Positions 53,722 through 62,130 of a stretch of DNA of 64,000 nucleotides are shown here, piece by piece. The stretch covers positions 35,727 through 99,726 of the forward strand of contig NZ_GL890948.1 in NCBI RefSeq assembly GCF_000211815.1, read 5' to 3'. The notes under the pieces are model-generated. The model did not search any database. It worked only from the letters and a program-made list of their open reading frames with translations, and was not told where the DNA came from. Both the position numbers and the translations under genes were made by a program. The stretch's first letter is position 1; every line of letters begins with the position of its first letter. The DNA comes from Moorena producens 3L. GTDB taxonomy: Bacteria; Cyanobacteriota; Cyanobacteriia; Cyanobacteriales; Coleofasciculaceae.

Positions 53722-53762
53722 GCCACGCTACGCGAACGAACAGGGCGGGGTAGTTCATGCTA
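53693..53762 (+). other. Right end of the tnpB element with a repeat in its hairpin loop
   Basis: ACCCCGTCCT (53704-53713) pairs with AGGGCGGGGT (53742-53751). The 28 bases between are the GGCCGTAGGCCACGCTACGC interspersed repeat, which here supplies the tnpB stop codon. The hairpin is expected to be part of the omega RNA scaffold. Confidence 0.65.
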
Positions 53763-54723
53763 ACATGCCCAATCCAAATAGGAGGGCGTTGATCTGACTG
53801 TGGATTATTTGGAGTCATGGTTCTTACTCTAAAACGGTTGGATATTGTTCAAATTTCTGTGAAGTAAGCATTCAGCTGTCAGGTGTCAGCTAATGGGCTA
53901 TGCGCACGCTACGCGAACAGTTGGGTAGGGTGGGCTGCGTCATGATCGTTTCTACAAAAGTACAGTAATCATCGACCTTTGCCCACCCGACAAAAGCGAT
54001 TACGCACCGACGCACGCTAAGCGATCGCACTTTCTATTCTTATTAATCTATCAATCTTAAATTCTCCTCTTATTAATCTATCAATCTTAAATTCTCCCGT
54101 TTGCCCATTGCGCACCGGCCCACGCTACGCTGGGTTTATTTTAAGCTGACGGCTGACAGCTGACAGCTGACTGCTTACATAACCTTCAACCAACTAACCT
54201 TCAACCTGATAACCTTCAACCTGATAACCTTCAACCTGATAACCTTCAACCAACTAACCTTCAACCAACTAACCTTCAACTAACTAACCTTCAACCAACT
54301 AACCTTCAACCAACTAACCCCAAAAAAATAGCCGCAGAAATACTTTCCACGGCTAGGAATTTTCGCTTATGCACTCAATTTTATCACCTATCTGTTCGCG
54401 TCGCAAACAGACCGGAGCCTTTGTCCGTAAGCATTCAGCTATCAGCTATCAGCATTCAGTAGTGGTGTCGGGTGGGCAAATAATCATAGTTTCACCATTT
54501 GTACAGTTATCATTGATATTTGTCCACCCTACAAAGCTATCTGTTCGCTATCAGCATTCAGTAGTGGTGTAGGGTGGGCAAATAATCATAGTTTCACCAT
54601 TTGTACAGTTATCATCGACCTTTGCCCACCCTACAAAGCGCGATATTTCTACTGACGGCTGACGGCTGACGGCTGACGGCTAACCTTTGGCCAGGGGGGA
54701 AACCCCCCCAGAAATTTAAGGTC
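53763..54723. repeat. 1-kb block of stacked repeats, no gene
   Basis: In order: a GTAAGCATTCAGCTGTC start (53867), a palindromic GTAGGGTGGGC unit (53925-53992), a duplicated ATTAATCTATCAATCTTAAA segment (54041 and 54070), a nine-copy array of AACCTTCAACCAACT (54181-54320), two more palindromic units (54467-54532, 54569-54634) and GGCTGAC heptamers near 54655-54685. Confidence 0.85.
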
Positions 54724-54936
54724 TTAACGCCAAATCCAATATCTGATCATAATCGTAATAAATTCTCCTGGATTTCCCGTCGGCTGAAGAGGACCCCAGT
54801 CAGTAAGTTGAGCGTAGCCCAAGCCATTAAGGATATACACCGTATGGGTTATTTGCTCGCGAGACCCCTTCAAAATGTACGGAACAATGAATCCGTTTGA
54901 ATTATTGTTTGAATTTGGCTGAGAGTTTTGAGGCAT
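54724..54936 (-). CDS. Small conserved-looking protein of unknown function
   Basis: The 70-residue product starts MPQNSQPNSNNNSNGFIVPY and contains ILKGSREQITHTVYILNGLG and YAQLTDWGPLQPTGNPGEFI, ending in MIRYWIWR. It is acidic to neutral with no signal peptide. The composition and the GNPGEF motif look like a real small protein rather than repeat-derived sequence, and its upstream region is AT-rich like a promoter. I cannot assign a role. Confidence 0.5.
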   Translation of the reverse strand: MPQNSQPNSNNNSNGFIVPYILKGSREQITHTVYILNGLGYAQLTDWGPLQPTGNPGEFITIMIRYWIWR

Positions 54937-55629
54937 AGTCGAATAATTGTTTTTAGGTTAATAAATATAATCATAATGATTATAAATTAATTTGTCAAGG
55001 GTTTTTAGATTTTTTTTTGTTGAGGGGTAATTGAAATAAAGGTAAGCTATCAGCTATCAGCAAAATGCTTAAAATTTTGCTCGTTCGCGTAGCGTGCGCC
55101 GAAGCGCAAATGGTATAATTTAATGGGTTTAAATTTGGATATCTTATGAATAATATTTGGAAATTTTGTAGGGTGCGTTAGGCGGTTTGGGTGAGAAGAT
55201 TATATGATATAACCAAGCGTTGAAGCCGTAACGCACCGTGGTATTGGTTGAGAATGGTTTGGTTTCAATTTGGATATAGAATGAATATAATTTTGGGATT
55301 TTGTAGGGTGCGTTAGGCGGTTTGGGTGAGAAGATTATATGATATAACCAAGCGTTGAAGCCGTAACGCACCATGGTATTGGTTAATGATAGTTTGGTTT
55401 CAATTTGTATATAGATGGTGCGTTACATTTTATTAACGCACCCTACAAGAGCGGACGCACTAGTTAGAACGAACCGCACACATTTCATTAACGCACCCTA
55501 CAAGAGCGGACGCACTACCTGTGCCGCGAGCGCTCGGGTGACTGGGGTAAGAACCGTATAACCTTCCCTTACATCTCATTTTTTTTTTGCTTTCCACCTT
55601 TTTTGCTTTTTGGTTTGTATGCCTTTTCC
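54937..55629. repeat. Gene-free region with a duplicated GTAGGGTGCGTTAGG unit
   Basis: A unit starting GTAGGGTGCGTTAGGCGG and containing GAAGATTATATGATATAACC occurs at 55168 and again at 55303, a period of 135 bases, each closing with CGTAACGCACC. GCGTTA...TAACGC pieces with AGAGCGGACGCACTA follow at 55420-55517. Apparent reading frames here come from the duplication. Confidence 0.8.
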
Positions 55630-57570
55630 TTAGTCGATATTCCGATCATATAATATCCACACTGGCCTGGAGTCTTCCCACCAACTTTCCACTTCTTTGT
55701 TGTCCCTTTCCTTTCTTTTCTTTATTCTCCATGTTTTCGCATATACTATCATGTCCCTTTGCACACCATATATTCCTATCTCTGCTTCCCGTGCGTTTTT
55801 TCGAATTTCGTGTGCTTCTATTTTTATACTTAGCTGATCCTCCTCATTACTGCTAAGCAGTTTCGTGAGTGATATTATCACCCGCTCCCCTTCCCTTTTC
55901 TTTATTGCATCCTCCTTTATTACTCTCTTTTCTGTTTGTAATTCCTTTCTTTCCTCTAGGTTGTCCTTGTGGGGCAACATGTCCCGGTTTTCTATCTTTT
56001 CCTGTGGATTTATATTTGGTGTGTTATCTGTTTCAGACTCCGACTTGTCCTTGTCTTTTTTGATATCCCCGACTACCTTCTTTAATTTGGATTCCGAGTC
56101 CTTGGTGTATATCTCATGGACTGCAACGAAGTTGTTGTTTATAAATTCTAGCTCACTGACGTTATTTTTCAATGCCTTAGTCGATTCGATTTCTACACCT
56201 TGTTTGGCTTTTTCCACGCTCTTAACGTCTGTTAATTTGAAGCTTCCATCATTCGTTACCCAATACTGGAAGTCATGTATATCAAAATTCCCTTTCAAGA
56301 ACTGCTTGGCTGTTATTAGCAACCTTTCAATTTTGGTTTTATCATTTGATAATATCCAATCCTTTAAAAACATACCTTCCCAATTTATACCACCATATAT
56401 GTCCCGATTTTTGACCTCTACGCCATGGATTCTCTCTATCAATACACCTTCAATCTTTTTAACTTCTCCTTCATTATTCCAGGTTAGTGTAACTGGCTTG
56501 TCTCCCATTTTTCCTACCAACTCTTGATCAAACCAACTTAAGGTCTTTTTCCTTTGTTCAATTGTATTTTTAATTTCGCCATTTTTGTGTGAAAGAAGGA
56601 CCCAAGCATCGGTTTCATTGAGCTCGTATGCCACGTGATGCGAACTTTCACCTAGCTTGCTTTTTATTGTATATTGTGTCTCGGTCGTTTCTTTCTCTGC
56701 CAACTCCTCTCCCTTCTTCCTTCCCTTACCGTCGTTTGTCCTCTGAATTGAGGCCACGCCCGCCTTGTTGGGCTTTCCAGCCCGTGCCACTCTACTGGTG
56801 AGGCTCTCCTTCTCTGCTTTTTCGGTGCTGCCTCTACGGTGGTCGCCTTGCCAATTTTTGGCCGCCTTTTGCCCCATGCGGTCGGCTTCCGTTTCCAACC
56901 ACTGGTTGTCGTTGACTGGAGCCCCCTTTGCTTCAATCGTCGGCCTCACCCTTCCCTGCTTCTGCTGCACCACATGCCAAGCCTCATGGGCCAAATGCTT
57001 CTCCTGCCCCGGCGCTACATGAATATCCGTCCCCTGTGTATAAGCCAATGCCTGCAACTGTGCCGGTTTCGAGGAATTGTAATGTACCCTCACATCATCC
57101 ATCGAGTAACCCGAGAGGTTTTCAACGCCTGCTTTGAGGCGATCAGGCAAGCCAGTTTTGTTTTGATTATCACTCCTCGATGCCCTCAAGCTTTCGCCAT
57201 ATGTCACCGAATCCCCCGTCAACGGTTGTGCTGCTCGCTGCACCATTCTCCTTTTAGGCTGCACTACCATATGCCCACCGACCTTCGCCCCTTCCTGGTT
57301 TTTATCAACCGGCAGTCCTATCCTTAGCTTTGCTTGCAGCCCCTTTTCATACCATGCTGTGTCGGGCACGTATTGTCCTGATTCTAAGGTGCGCATCACA
57401 TTCGCACTCATACTTCCCCATTCCCCGACCGCCTCTTCCGCGTTCCACTCCCTTTCCTCGGCTTCCAATATTTCTCTATAACCAATCACTCTGGAGTCTT
57501 TCTTTTTTTGAGCAATTGTCCTAGAGGTAGAGTGAGAATATTTCGGTTTATAGGTATGAGTAGTGCGCAT
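55630..57570 (-). CDS. DUF4157 protein with a C-terminal kinase-like region (candidate injected or polymorphic toxin)
   Basis: The 646-residue protein has no signal peptide. Residues about 145-240 are a typical DUF4157 domain (YSMDDVRVHYNSSKPAQLQA, TDIHVAPGQEKHLAHEAWHV with an HExxH-like HEAWH near residue 195, then VQQKQGRVRPT). DUF4157 proteins are often tied to extracellular contractile injection systems or polymorphic toxins. Residues about 300-460 include VLIERIHGVEV and FDIHDFQYWVTNDGSFKLTD, the latter resembling the catalytic loop and metal-binding D of protein-kinase-like folds (HD...Q...D). The tail is lysine/glutamate-rich. No injection-system genes and no immunity gene are seen nearby. 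It could also be a self-processing surface protein. Confidence 0.65.
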   Translation of the reverse strand: MRTTHTYKPKYSHSTSRTIAQKKKDSRVIGYREILEAEEREWNAEEAVGEWGSMSANVMRTLESGQYVPDTAWYEKGLQAKLRIGLPVDKNQEGAKVGGHMVVQPKRRMVQRAAQPLTGDSVTYGESLRASRSDNQNKTGLPDRLKAGVENLSGYSMDDVRVHYNSSKPAQLQALAYTQGTDIHVAPGQEKHLAHEAWHVVQQKQGRVRPTIEAKGAPVNDNQWLETEADRMGQKAAKNWQGDHRRGSTEKAEKESLTSRVARAGKPNKAGVASIQRTNDGKGRKKGEELAEKETTETQYTIKSKLGESSHHVAYELNETDAWVLLSHKNGEIKNTIEQRKKTLSWFDQELVGKMGDKPVTLTWNNEGEVKKIEGVLIERIHGVEVKNRDIYGGINWEGMFLKDWILSNDKTKIERLLITAKQFLKGNFDIHDFQYWVTNDGSFKLTDVKSVEKAKQGVEIESTKALKNNVSELEFINNNFVAVHEIYTKDSESKLKKVVGDIKKDKDKSESETDNTPNINPQEKIENRDMLPHKDNLEERKELQTEKRVIKEDAIKKREGERVIISLTKLLSSNEEDQLSIKIEAHEIRKNAREAEIGIYGVQRDMIVYAKTWRIKKRKERDNKEVESWWEDSRPVWILYDRNID

Positions 57571-58348
57571 AGCTTGTTCTATTTTCCTTGGTAAGTATTC
57601 TGCTATCAGCTGTCAGCCGTCAGCTAATCAATGGCAGGTAGTAAACAAGCTGGGGGGTGCTGGTACGGCTGGTTGAAAATCCCTGCTCGTTTTACACTAT
57701 CCCTACCGTGCCGTAAACCGGCGTCGAAGGTTGACGCATCCCCCCATCACCTGATAGCTGTTCGCTTTGCGTGCGCGTAGCGCATTAGCTGACGGCTGAA
57801 TGCTTACATCCCCTGTACCCTTGAAGAAAACAATATCAGGCGTAGGGTGGGCAAATTCTGTGAATCTGACCATCAGTACCGTTATCCTGTGCATTTGCTA
57901 CAAGGCGTAGGGTGGGCAAATTCTGTGAATCTGACCATTAGATCAGGAATACTGTCGATTTGCCCACCCTACAAAAGACTTTTTTTGGGGAATCCTTTGG
58001 GCTTCATTAATATACAAATGCTAAGCCAGGTTAAACCAAGAATTACTTACTCGCACCGTATAAGAAACAATTATTAACAACAATTCTTCTATAGCAAAGG
58101 GAGTCGGGAGTCGGGAATCGGGAGTCGGGAATCGGGAGTCGGGAATCGGGGTAGGGTGGGCAAATACATGTCATCTGACCAAATCCTCTGGATTCGAGTC
58201 AATTTGCCCACCCTACAAGAGTTTTAGATGGTCAATTGCCGGGTTTGGATGGTACATTAGCTGCAACAGTATATTTTGTGATCAGTGATCGACACCCCCG
58301 GTCGCCATCTACTATTGGAAATTGTATATTTAGTTGGAGTGGTAAGCC
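57571..58348. repeat. Gene-free region with mixed repeats
   Basis: GTAAGTATTCTGC...CTGAATGCTTAC (57590-57806) looks like a degenerate GTAAGCATTCAGC element. A GTAGGGTGGGCAAATTCTG unit is partly duplicated at 57842 and complete at 57906-57972. GGGAATC/GGGAGTC heptamers run at 58100-58150, and another palindromic unit spans 58151-58216. Confidence 0.75.
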
Positions 58349-58900
58349 ATGGTGAGGCAGATTGAAACCCTATCGAGATCAGCTCTGCAAACGGAAGTAT
58401 CTCACTTGCGGGAAGAGTTGCAGCTTAGAGACCAGTTAGTGCAGCAGCTGTCTCAAGAACTATTCCGCTTGGTGAAGGGAAATGCTAACTTCAAACCACC
58501 CCAAGAGGTGTCTGAGCGCCACAAGGCTCAGATGGTGGTCTTGCGAGAACAGTTGCACGATGTGGAGCAGCAGGTGGAATTTTATCAACAGCAAATTGCC
58601 ACCCGTGACACGGAAATTAAGCAATTGCGGGATAATGTAGAAGAATTAACCGAGCGCTCCCGTCAGCTAGAACAAGTTGTACAAGAGCTACCAAAAATTT
58701 ATCACCAGAAGTTTTCGGAACGGATGGCACCAGTTAAGGAGAAGGTGACCATGTTACAGCGAGAAAACCGACAACTCCACGCCGAACTCCAGAGTGTAAG
58801 TTACCGACTAGCGGTCAGAAGCCGCAATATCACCCGGGTTGATCTACCGAGCTTCAATCGTCAGAATGCTAGTCCAATCCCAACCTTTGGTAGTGTCTAA
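58349..58900 (+). CDS. Coiled-coil protein of a conserved cyanobacterial family
   Basis: The 183-residue protein is almost all heptad repeats: EVSHLREELQLRDQLVQQLS at the start, then EQQVEFYQQQIATRDTEIKQ and VKEKVTMLQRENRQLHAELQ. The start resembles a conserved cyanobacterial family often named after Npun_F5560, though I cannot verify this. No signal or membrane span is present. It probably acts as a cytoplasmic scaffold or cell-structure protein. A 58-base gap with the GGTAAGCC ribosome-like site before the ATG is short of a strong promoter. Confidence 0.65.
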   Translation: MVRQIETLSRSALQTEVSHLREELQLRDQLVQQLSQELFRLVKGNANFKPPQEVSERHKAQMVVLREQLHDVEQQVEFYQQQIATRDTEIKQLRDNVEELTERSRQLEQVVQELPKIYHQKFSERMAPVKEKVTMLQRENRQLHAELQSVSYRLAVRSRNITRVDLPSFNRQNASPIPTFGSV

Positions 58901-59180
58901 AAGGCTTAGGCTTAGGGGTGCGTCAACTGGATGGTTGAAGGTTGGGTTGTTGAAGGTTGAAGGTTGGGTTGTTGAAGGTTGGGTTGTTGAAGGTTGAAGG
59001 TTGAAGGTTTCTGTTAAGCTGACGGCTGACAACTGACGGCTGACAGCTGACGTTTCTTGGTAGGTTAGCAACCGTTAACAATGGGGAAAACTTGGGGAAA
59101 ACTCGGGGAAAACTTTCAACAAATCTGTCAACTGGCTAACTTGTCAACTTGCCAACCCTTCGACTTGACCACCCCATATC
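58901..59180. repeat. Spacer with reversed 15-mer-type repeats
   Basis: GGTTGAAGGTTGGGTTGTTG-type units at 58932-59010 are the reverse complement of the AACCTTCAACC family found in mutS and the helicase. They are followed by GGCTGACAACTGACGG units. No gene. Confidence 0.75.
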
Positions 59181-61115
59181 ATGAGCTACTGTCTTAATCC
59201 TAAATGCCAAAATCCCCAAAATCCCAATCAGGCTAGGTTTTGTGCCTATTGTGGAACTAGATTACGATTGGGCGGACGCTTCCGTGCTCTGAGGCTGATT
59301 AGTATTGGTGGTATGGGGCGCACGTTTCTGGGGGTGGATGAGGCGGATGATAGCAATAGTAAGTGTATCATCAAACAGTTATCCTTACAACATCAGGATA
59401 CCAATAATGCTCAGAAAGCGGCTGAGTCCTTCCGCCAAGAAGCTACTAGGCTGCAAGTGCTGGGACAACATCCTCAGATTCCCGAACTTCTGGCCTATTT
59501 TGAGGCGGATCATCAATTAGGTATCGCAGGAGAACCTGCTCTAGTCCACAAGTATATCGAGGGGGAAAGCTTAGCCACAGAACTGGAAACAGAAGGGACG
59601 TTTAGGGAAAACCAGGTTCGGCAAGTCCTGATTGAATTGCTGCCAGTGCTGCGCTTTATCCATAGTCATCAGGTAATTCATCGGGATATTAATCCCCACA
59701 ATATCATTCGTCGCCCTCCTCCTGAGTCGTCTTTGTCCCAGCTACCAACACACAAAACCAGGAAAAGGTTTTATTCCTGGGGGGGAAGGGGGAGCGAACT
59801 GTTTCTGGTGGATTTCAGTGCTGCTAAGCTGACTACAAAAACTGTGCTAGCACGAACGGGAACTATGATTGGCTCTGCGGCTTACACGGCTTCGGAACAG
59901 TTGATGGGGAAAGCGATCGCAACCAGTGATTTGTTCAGTTTAGGGGTTACCTGTATTCATCTGCTTACCAATGTTCACCCCTTTGATATGTTTAATAGTC
60001 TAGAAGGGAAGTGGGTTTGGGTCGATTACCTCAGGCAACCTGTCAGTGATCCGCTTATTCGCATCCTGAACAAAATGGTAGAGAATTTACCAAACCAACG
60101 CTACCAATCAGCTACTCAAGTCCTCGGAGCACTTGGTTTACCAGAGGATTTCGCTGCTATACCAGTAACGTCTTTATCTACAACAGTTACCCCTAAATTT
60201 GATACTCCTACTTGGAAATGTGTACATACTTTTTCCGAAGAGTCCAGTGGAATTAATTCTATCGCCTTTAGCCCGAATGGAGAAACTATAGCTAGTGGTA
60301 GTACAGATAAAACTATCACGATTTTTAACTGGCAAGCTAAAACAGTGGTGGCTAAACTTTCAGGACATTTAAATGTGATTGAAGCGGTTAGCTTTAGTCC
60401 AGATGGAGAAATTATCGCTAGTAGCAGTTGGGATCATACCATTAAACTATGGCATGAGTATACGGGAAATTTAATTCATACCCTTTGTGGACATTCAGCT
60501 TGGGTAAAGTGTTTGGCAATTAGTCACAATGGGCAACTTATAGCTAGCGGTAGTGCGGATCAGACTATTAAGCTTTGGTTGCTGAAGAAGGCATCATTAC
60601 AGACAACTTTGTTTGGCCATTTAGGAACAGTTAACGCAGTTGCTATTAGTAAACATGGACAACTGCTAGCTAGTGGTAGTGCTGACAAAACCATTAAGCT
60701 TTGGAATTTAGTAACTGGTAAGCTCGCCGCAACCATTACTGGACATTCGGCATCGGTAGAGTCACTCACCTTTAGCCCTAGTGGTCAAATCTTAATTAGT
60801 GGCAGTGCTGATAAAACCATTAAGATTTGGTTGCTGAAGAGGGATCGGTATTTACAAATACCAAAGAAACCGTTGGTTACTCTGACCGGACATGGGAATG
60901 CTGTTAAATCTATTGCTATTAGCCCTCAAGGGAATACGTTAATTAGTGGTAGCGCCGATAAGACTGTCAAAATCTGGCATCCTGGTAGTGGTGAATTGCT
61001 CTATACTCTCACCGATCATTTAAGCGCTGTGACTAGCGTTGCTATTAGCCATGATGGTGCTACCATTGCTAGTAGTTCTCAAGATAATACTATTAAGATT
61101 TGGAAGTTTGAGTGA
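59181..61115 (+). CDS. Serine/threonine protein kinase with zinc ribbon and WD40 propeller
   Basis: The 644-residue protein starts with a four-cysteine prefix (CLNPKCQNPQNPNQARFCAYCG split as CLNPKC...CAYC). The kinase domain follows with a glycine loop (ISIGGMGRTFLG), lysine in CIIKQLSLQ, HRDINPHNII as catalytic loop and LVDFSAAK in place of DFG. APE-like and later helices reach about residue 310. Seven WD40 units fill residues 345-640, with repeats such as GSADKTIKLWNL and GHSAWVKCLAIS. This prefix-kinase-WD40 form is common in filamentous cyanobacteria and acts in signalling. DFS in place of DFG still has the metal-binding aspartate, so it is probably active. Confidence 0.88.
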   Translation: MSYCLNPKCQNPQNPNQARFCAYCGTRLRLGGRFRALRLISIGGMGRTFLGVDEADDSNSKCIIKQLSLQHQDTNNAQKAAESFRQEATRLQVLGQHPQIPELLAYFEADHQLGIAGEPALVHKYIEGESLATELETEGTFRENQVRQVLIELLPVLRFIHSHQVIHRDINPHNIIRRPPPESSLSQLPTHKTRKRFYSWGGRGSELFLVDFSAAKLTTKTVLARTGTMIGSAAYTASEQLMGKAIATSDLFSLGVTCIHLLTNVHPFDMFNSLEGKWVWVDYLRQPVSDPLIRILNKMVENLPNQRYQSATQVLGALGLPEDFAAIPVTSLSTTVTPKFDTPTWKCVHTFSEESSGINSIAFSPNGETIASGSTDKTITIFNWQAKTVVAKLSGHLNVIEAVSFSPDGEIIASSSWDHTIKLWHEYTGNLIHTLCGHSAWVKCLAISHNGQLIASGSADQTIKLWLLKKASLQTTLFGHLGTVNAVAISKHGQLLASGSADKTIKLWNLVTGKLAATITGHSASVESLTFSPSGQILISGSADKTIKIWLLKRDRYLQIPKKPLVTLTGHGNAVKSIAISPQGNTLISGSADKTVKIWHPGSGELLYTLTDHLSAVTSVAISHDGATIASSSQDNTIKIWKFE

Positions 61116-61387
61116 TGTCAGCTATCAGCTATCAGCTATCAGCTGATGCGCTACGCGCACCCGTGCGCGTTCAGCTTTTGAATAAAACAGGTAAGCATTA
61201 TCAAATCCTGCTGTTTGCGCGATGCGCACGCTACGGAAGGTTTATTTTAAGCTGACGGCTGACAGCTGACGGCTGACAGCTGACGGGTTTATTTTAGTTG
61301 ATTTGTCGGAGTTTAGCTAGGCTCTCACACACTGCTGCCCTAACTTTGGAGTTAAACTGCATCTATGGACAGACTCCGATTACCCCT
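61116..61387. repeat. Spacer with heptamer runs and CGCTACGCGC cores
   Basis: ATCAGCT heptamers, GCGCTACGCGCACCCGTGCG, AATAAAACAGGTAAGCATT and GGCTGACAGCT units. No separate gene is seen; a longer reading frame into the next gene begins at 61298 but lacks support. Confidence 0.7.
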
Positions 61388-61654
61388 ATGGAAATTACGA
61401 TCCAACTCCCCGATGAAATCGCTAGTCAACTCCAAGTAGGTGACCTCTCCCGCAGAATCCTTGAACTAATTGTGGCTGATCGCTATCGTCAAGGTCACCT
61501 TGGTGCTGCCCAAGTCCGCAGAATCCTTAACTTTTCTTCTCGCTGGGAAACCTACCAATTCCTCAAGGAGGAAAAAGCTTACCTTCCCTACACCGAAGCT
61601 GACCTAGACGAAGATAGCCAAACCCTGGACAATCTATTTGCCAACCCTGGATGA
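61388..61654 (+). CDS. UPF0175 family antitoxin-like protein
   Basis: The 88-residue protein starts MEITIQLPDEIASQL and contains LIVADRYRQGHLGAAQVRRI followed by LNFSSRWETYQFLKE, the helix-turn-helix-like pattern of the UPF0175 family. These are usually found just before a DUF3368/PIN gene, as here, with which they form a toxin-antitoxin pair. Its stop overlaps the next start by four bases (ATGA). The ATG at 61388 matches the family start; an upstream start at 61298 would add 30 residues with no homology. Confidence 0.8.
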   Translation: MEITIQLPDEIASQLQVGDLSRRILELIVADRYRQGHLGAAQVRRILNFSSRWETYQFLKEEKAYLPYTEADLDEDSQTLDNLFANPG

Positions 61655-62130
61655 TCGTTGTTTCTAATACTTCCCCGATTAACTACCTAATCCTGATTGG
61701 GCAGATTAACCTGCTACCCCAACTGTTTGGGCAAATCATTATTCCCCAAGCAGTGTATGACGAGCTATCAGATGTGGCTGCCCCACCACCTGTGCAAACT
61801 TGGATTGCCACCCCACCCCCTTGGCTGAAAATTAGACCCGTTAGCCTATCTTCCGATTCAGTTCTAGATTTGCTAGACCCCGGAGAACTGGCAGCTATTC
61901 TTTTAGCTCAAGAACTCACAGCAGATTTAATTTTGCTAGATGATATGAAGGCACGGCGCATAGCAAGGGAACGAGGATTAACCATCACAGGTATTTTGGG
62001 GATTTTAGACCGGGCAGCTACTATGAAACTTATCAATTTACCTGTTGTTGTCGATAATCTTAAAAATACATCGTTTTGGGCATCGGAAAGTTTATTAGAA
62101 AAGCTTTTAGATAAGCATTCCATGACATGA
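61651..62130 (+). CDS. DUF3368 PIN-domain toxin
   Basis: The 159-residue protein has VVSNTSPINYLILIGQINLL at the N-terminus, VYDELSD, LDPGELAAILLAQELTADLI, LLDDMKARRIARERGLTITG and LGILDRA, the PIN-like fold of DUF3368 proteins. Acidic residues in ELSD, DPGE and LDDMKA match the metal-binding positions. The first acid is usually D in the family; here it is N in SNTSP, a common variant. It is encoded with the UPF0175 antitoxin and probably cuts RNA when free. Its end overlaps the start of the DUF819 gene by four bases. Confidence 0.82.
   Translation: MIVVSNTSPINYLILIGQINLLPQLFGQIIIPQAVYDELSDVAAPPPVQTWIATPPPWLKIRPVSLSSDSVLDLLDPGELAAILLAQELTADLILLDDMKARRIARERGLTITGILGILDRAATMKLINLPVVVDNLKNTSFWASESLLEKLLDKHSMT

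Noticed and set aside
54181..54320. Nine-unit repeat array, possible CRISPR or minisatellite gene
   Set aside because: The 15-bp units are directly adjacent without unique spacers; it is a simple tandem array of the family found in mutS.
55144..55374. Frame with a repeated RYGFNAWLYHIIFSPKPP motif
   Set aside because: The repeat in the protein only reflects the 135-bp DNA duplication of an intergenic unit.
55865..56527. 220-residue frame antisense to the DUF4157 gene
   Set aside because: Serine/phenylalanine-rich composition typical of an antisense shadow; the minus-strand frame has a recognised domain.
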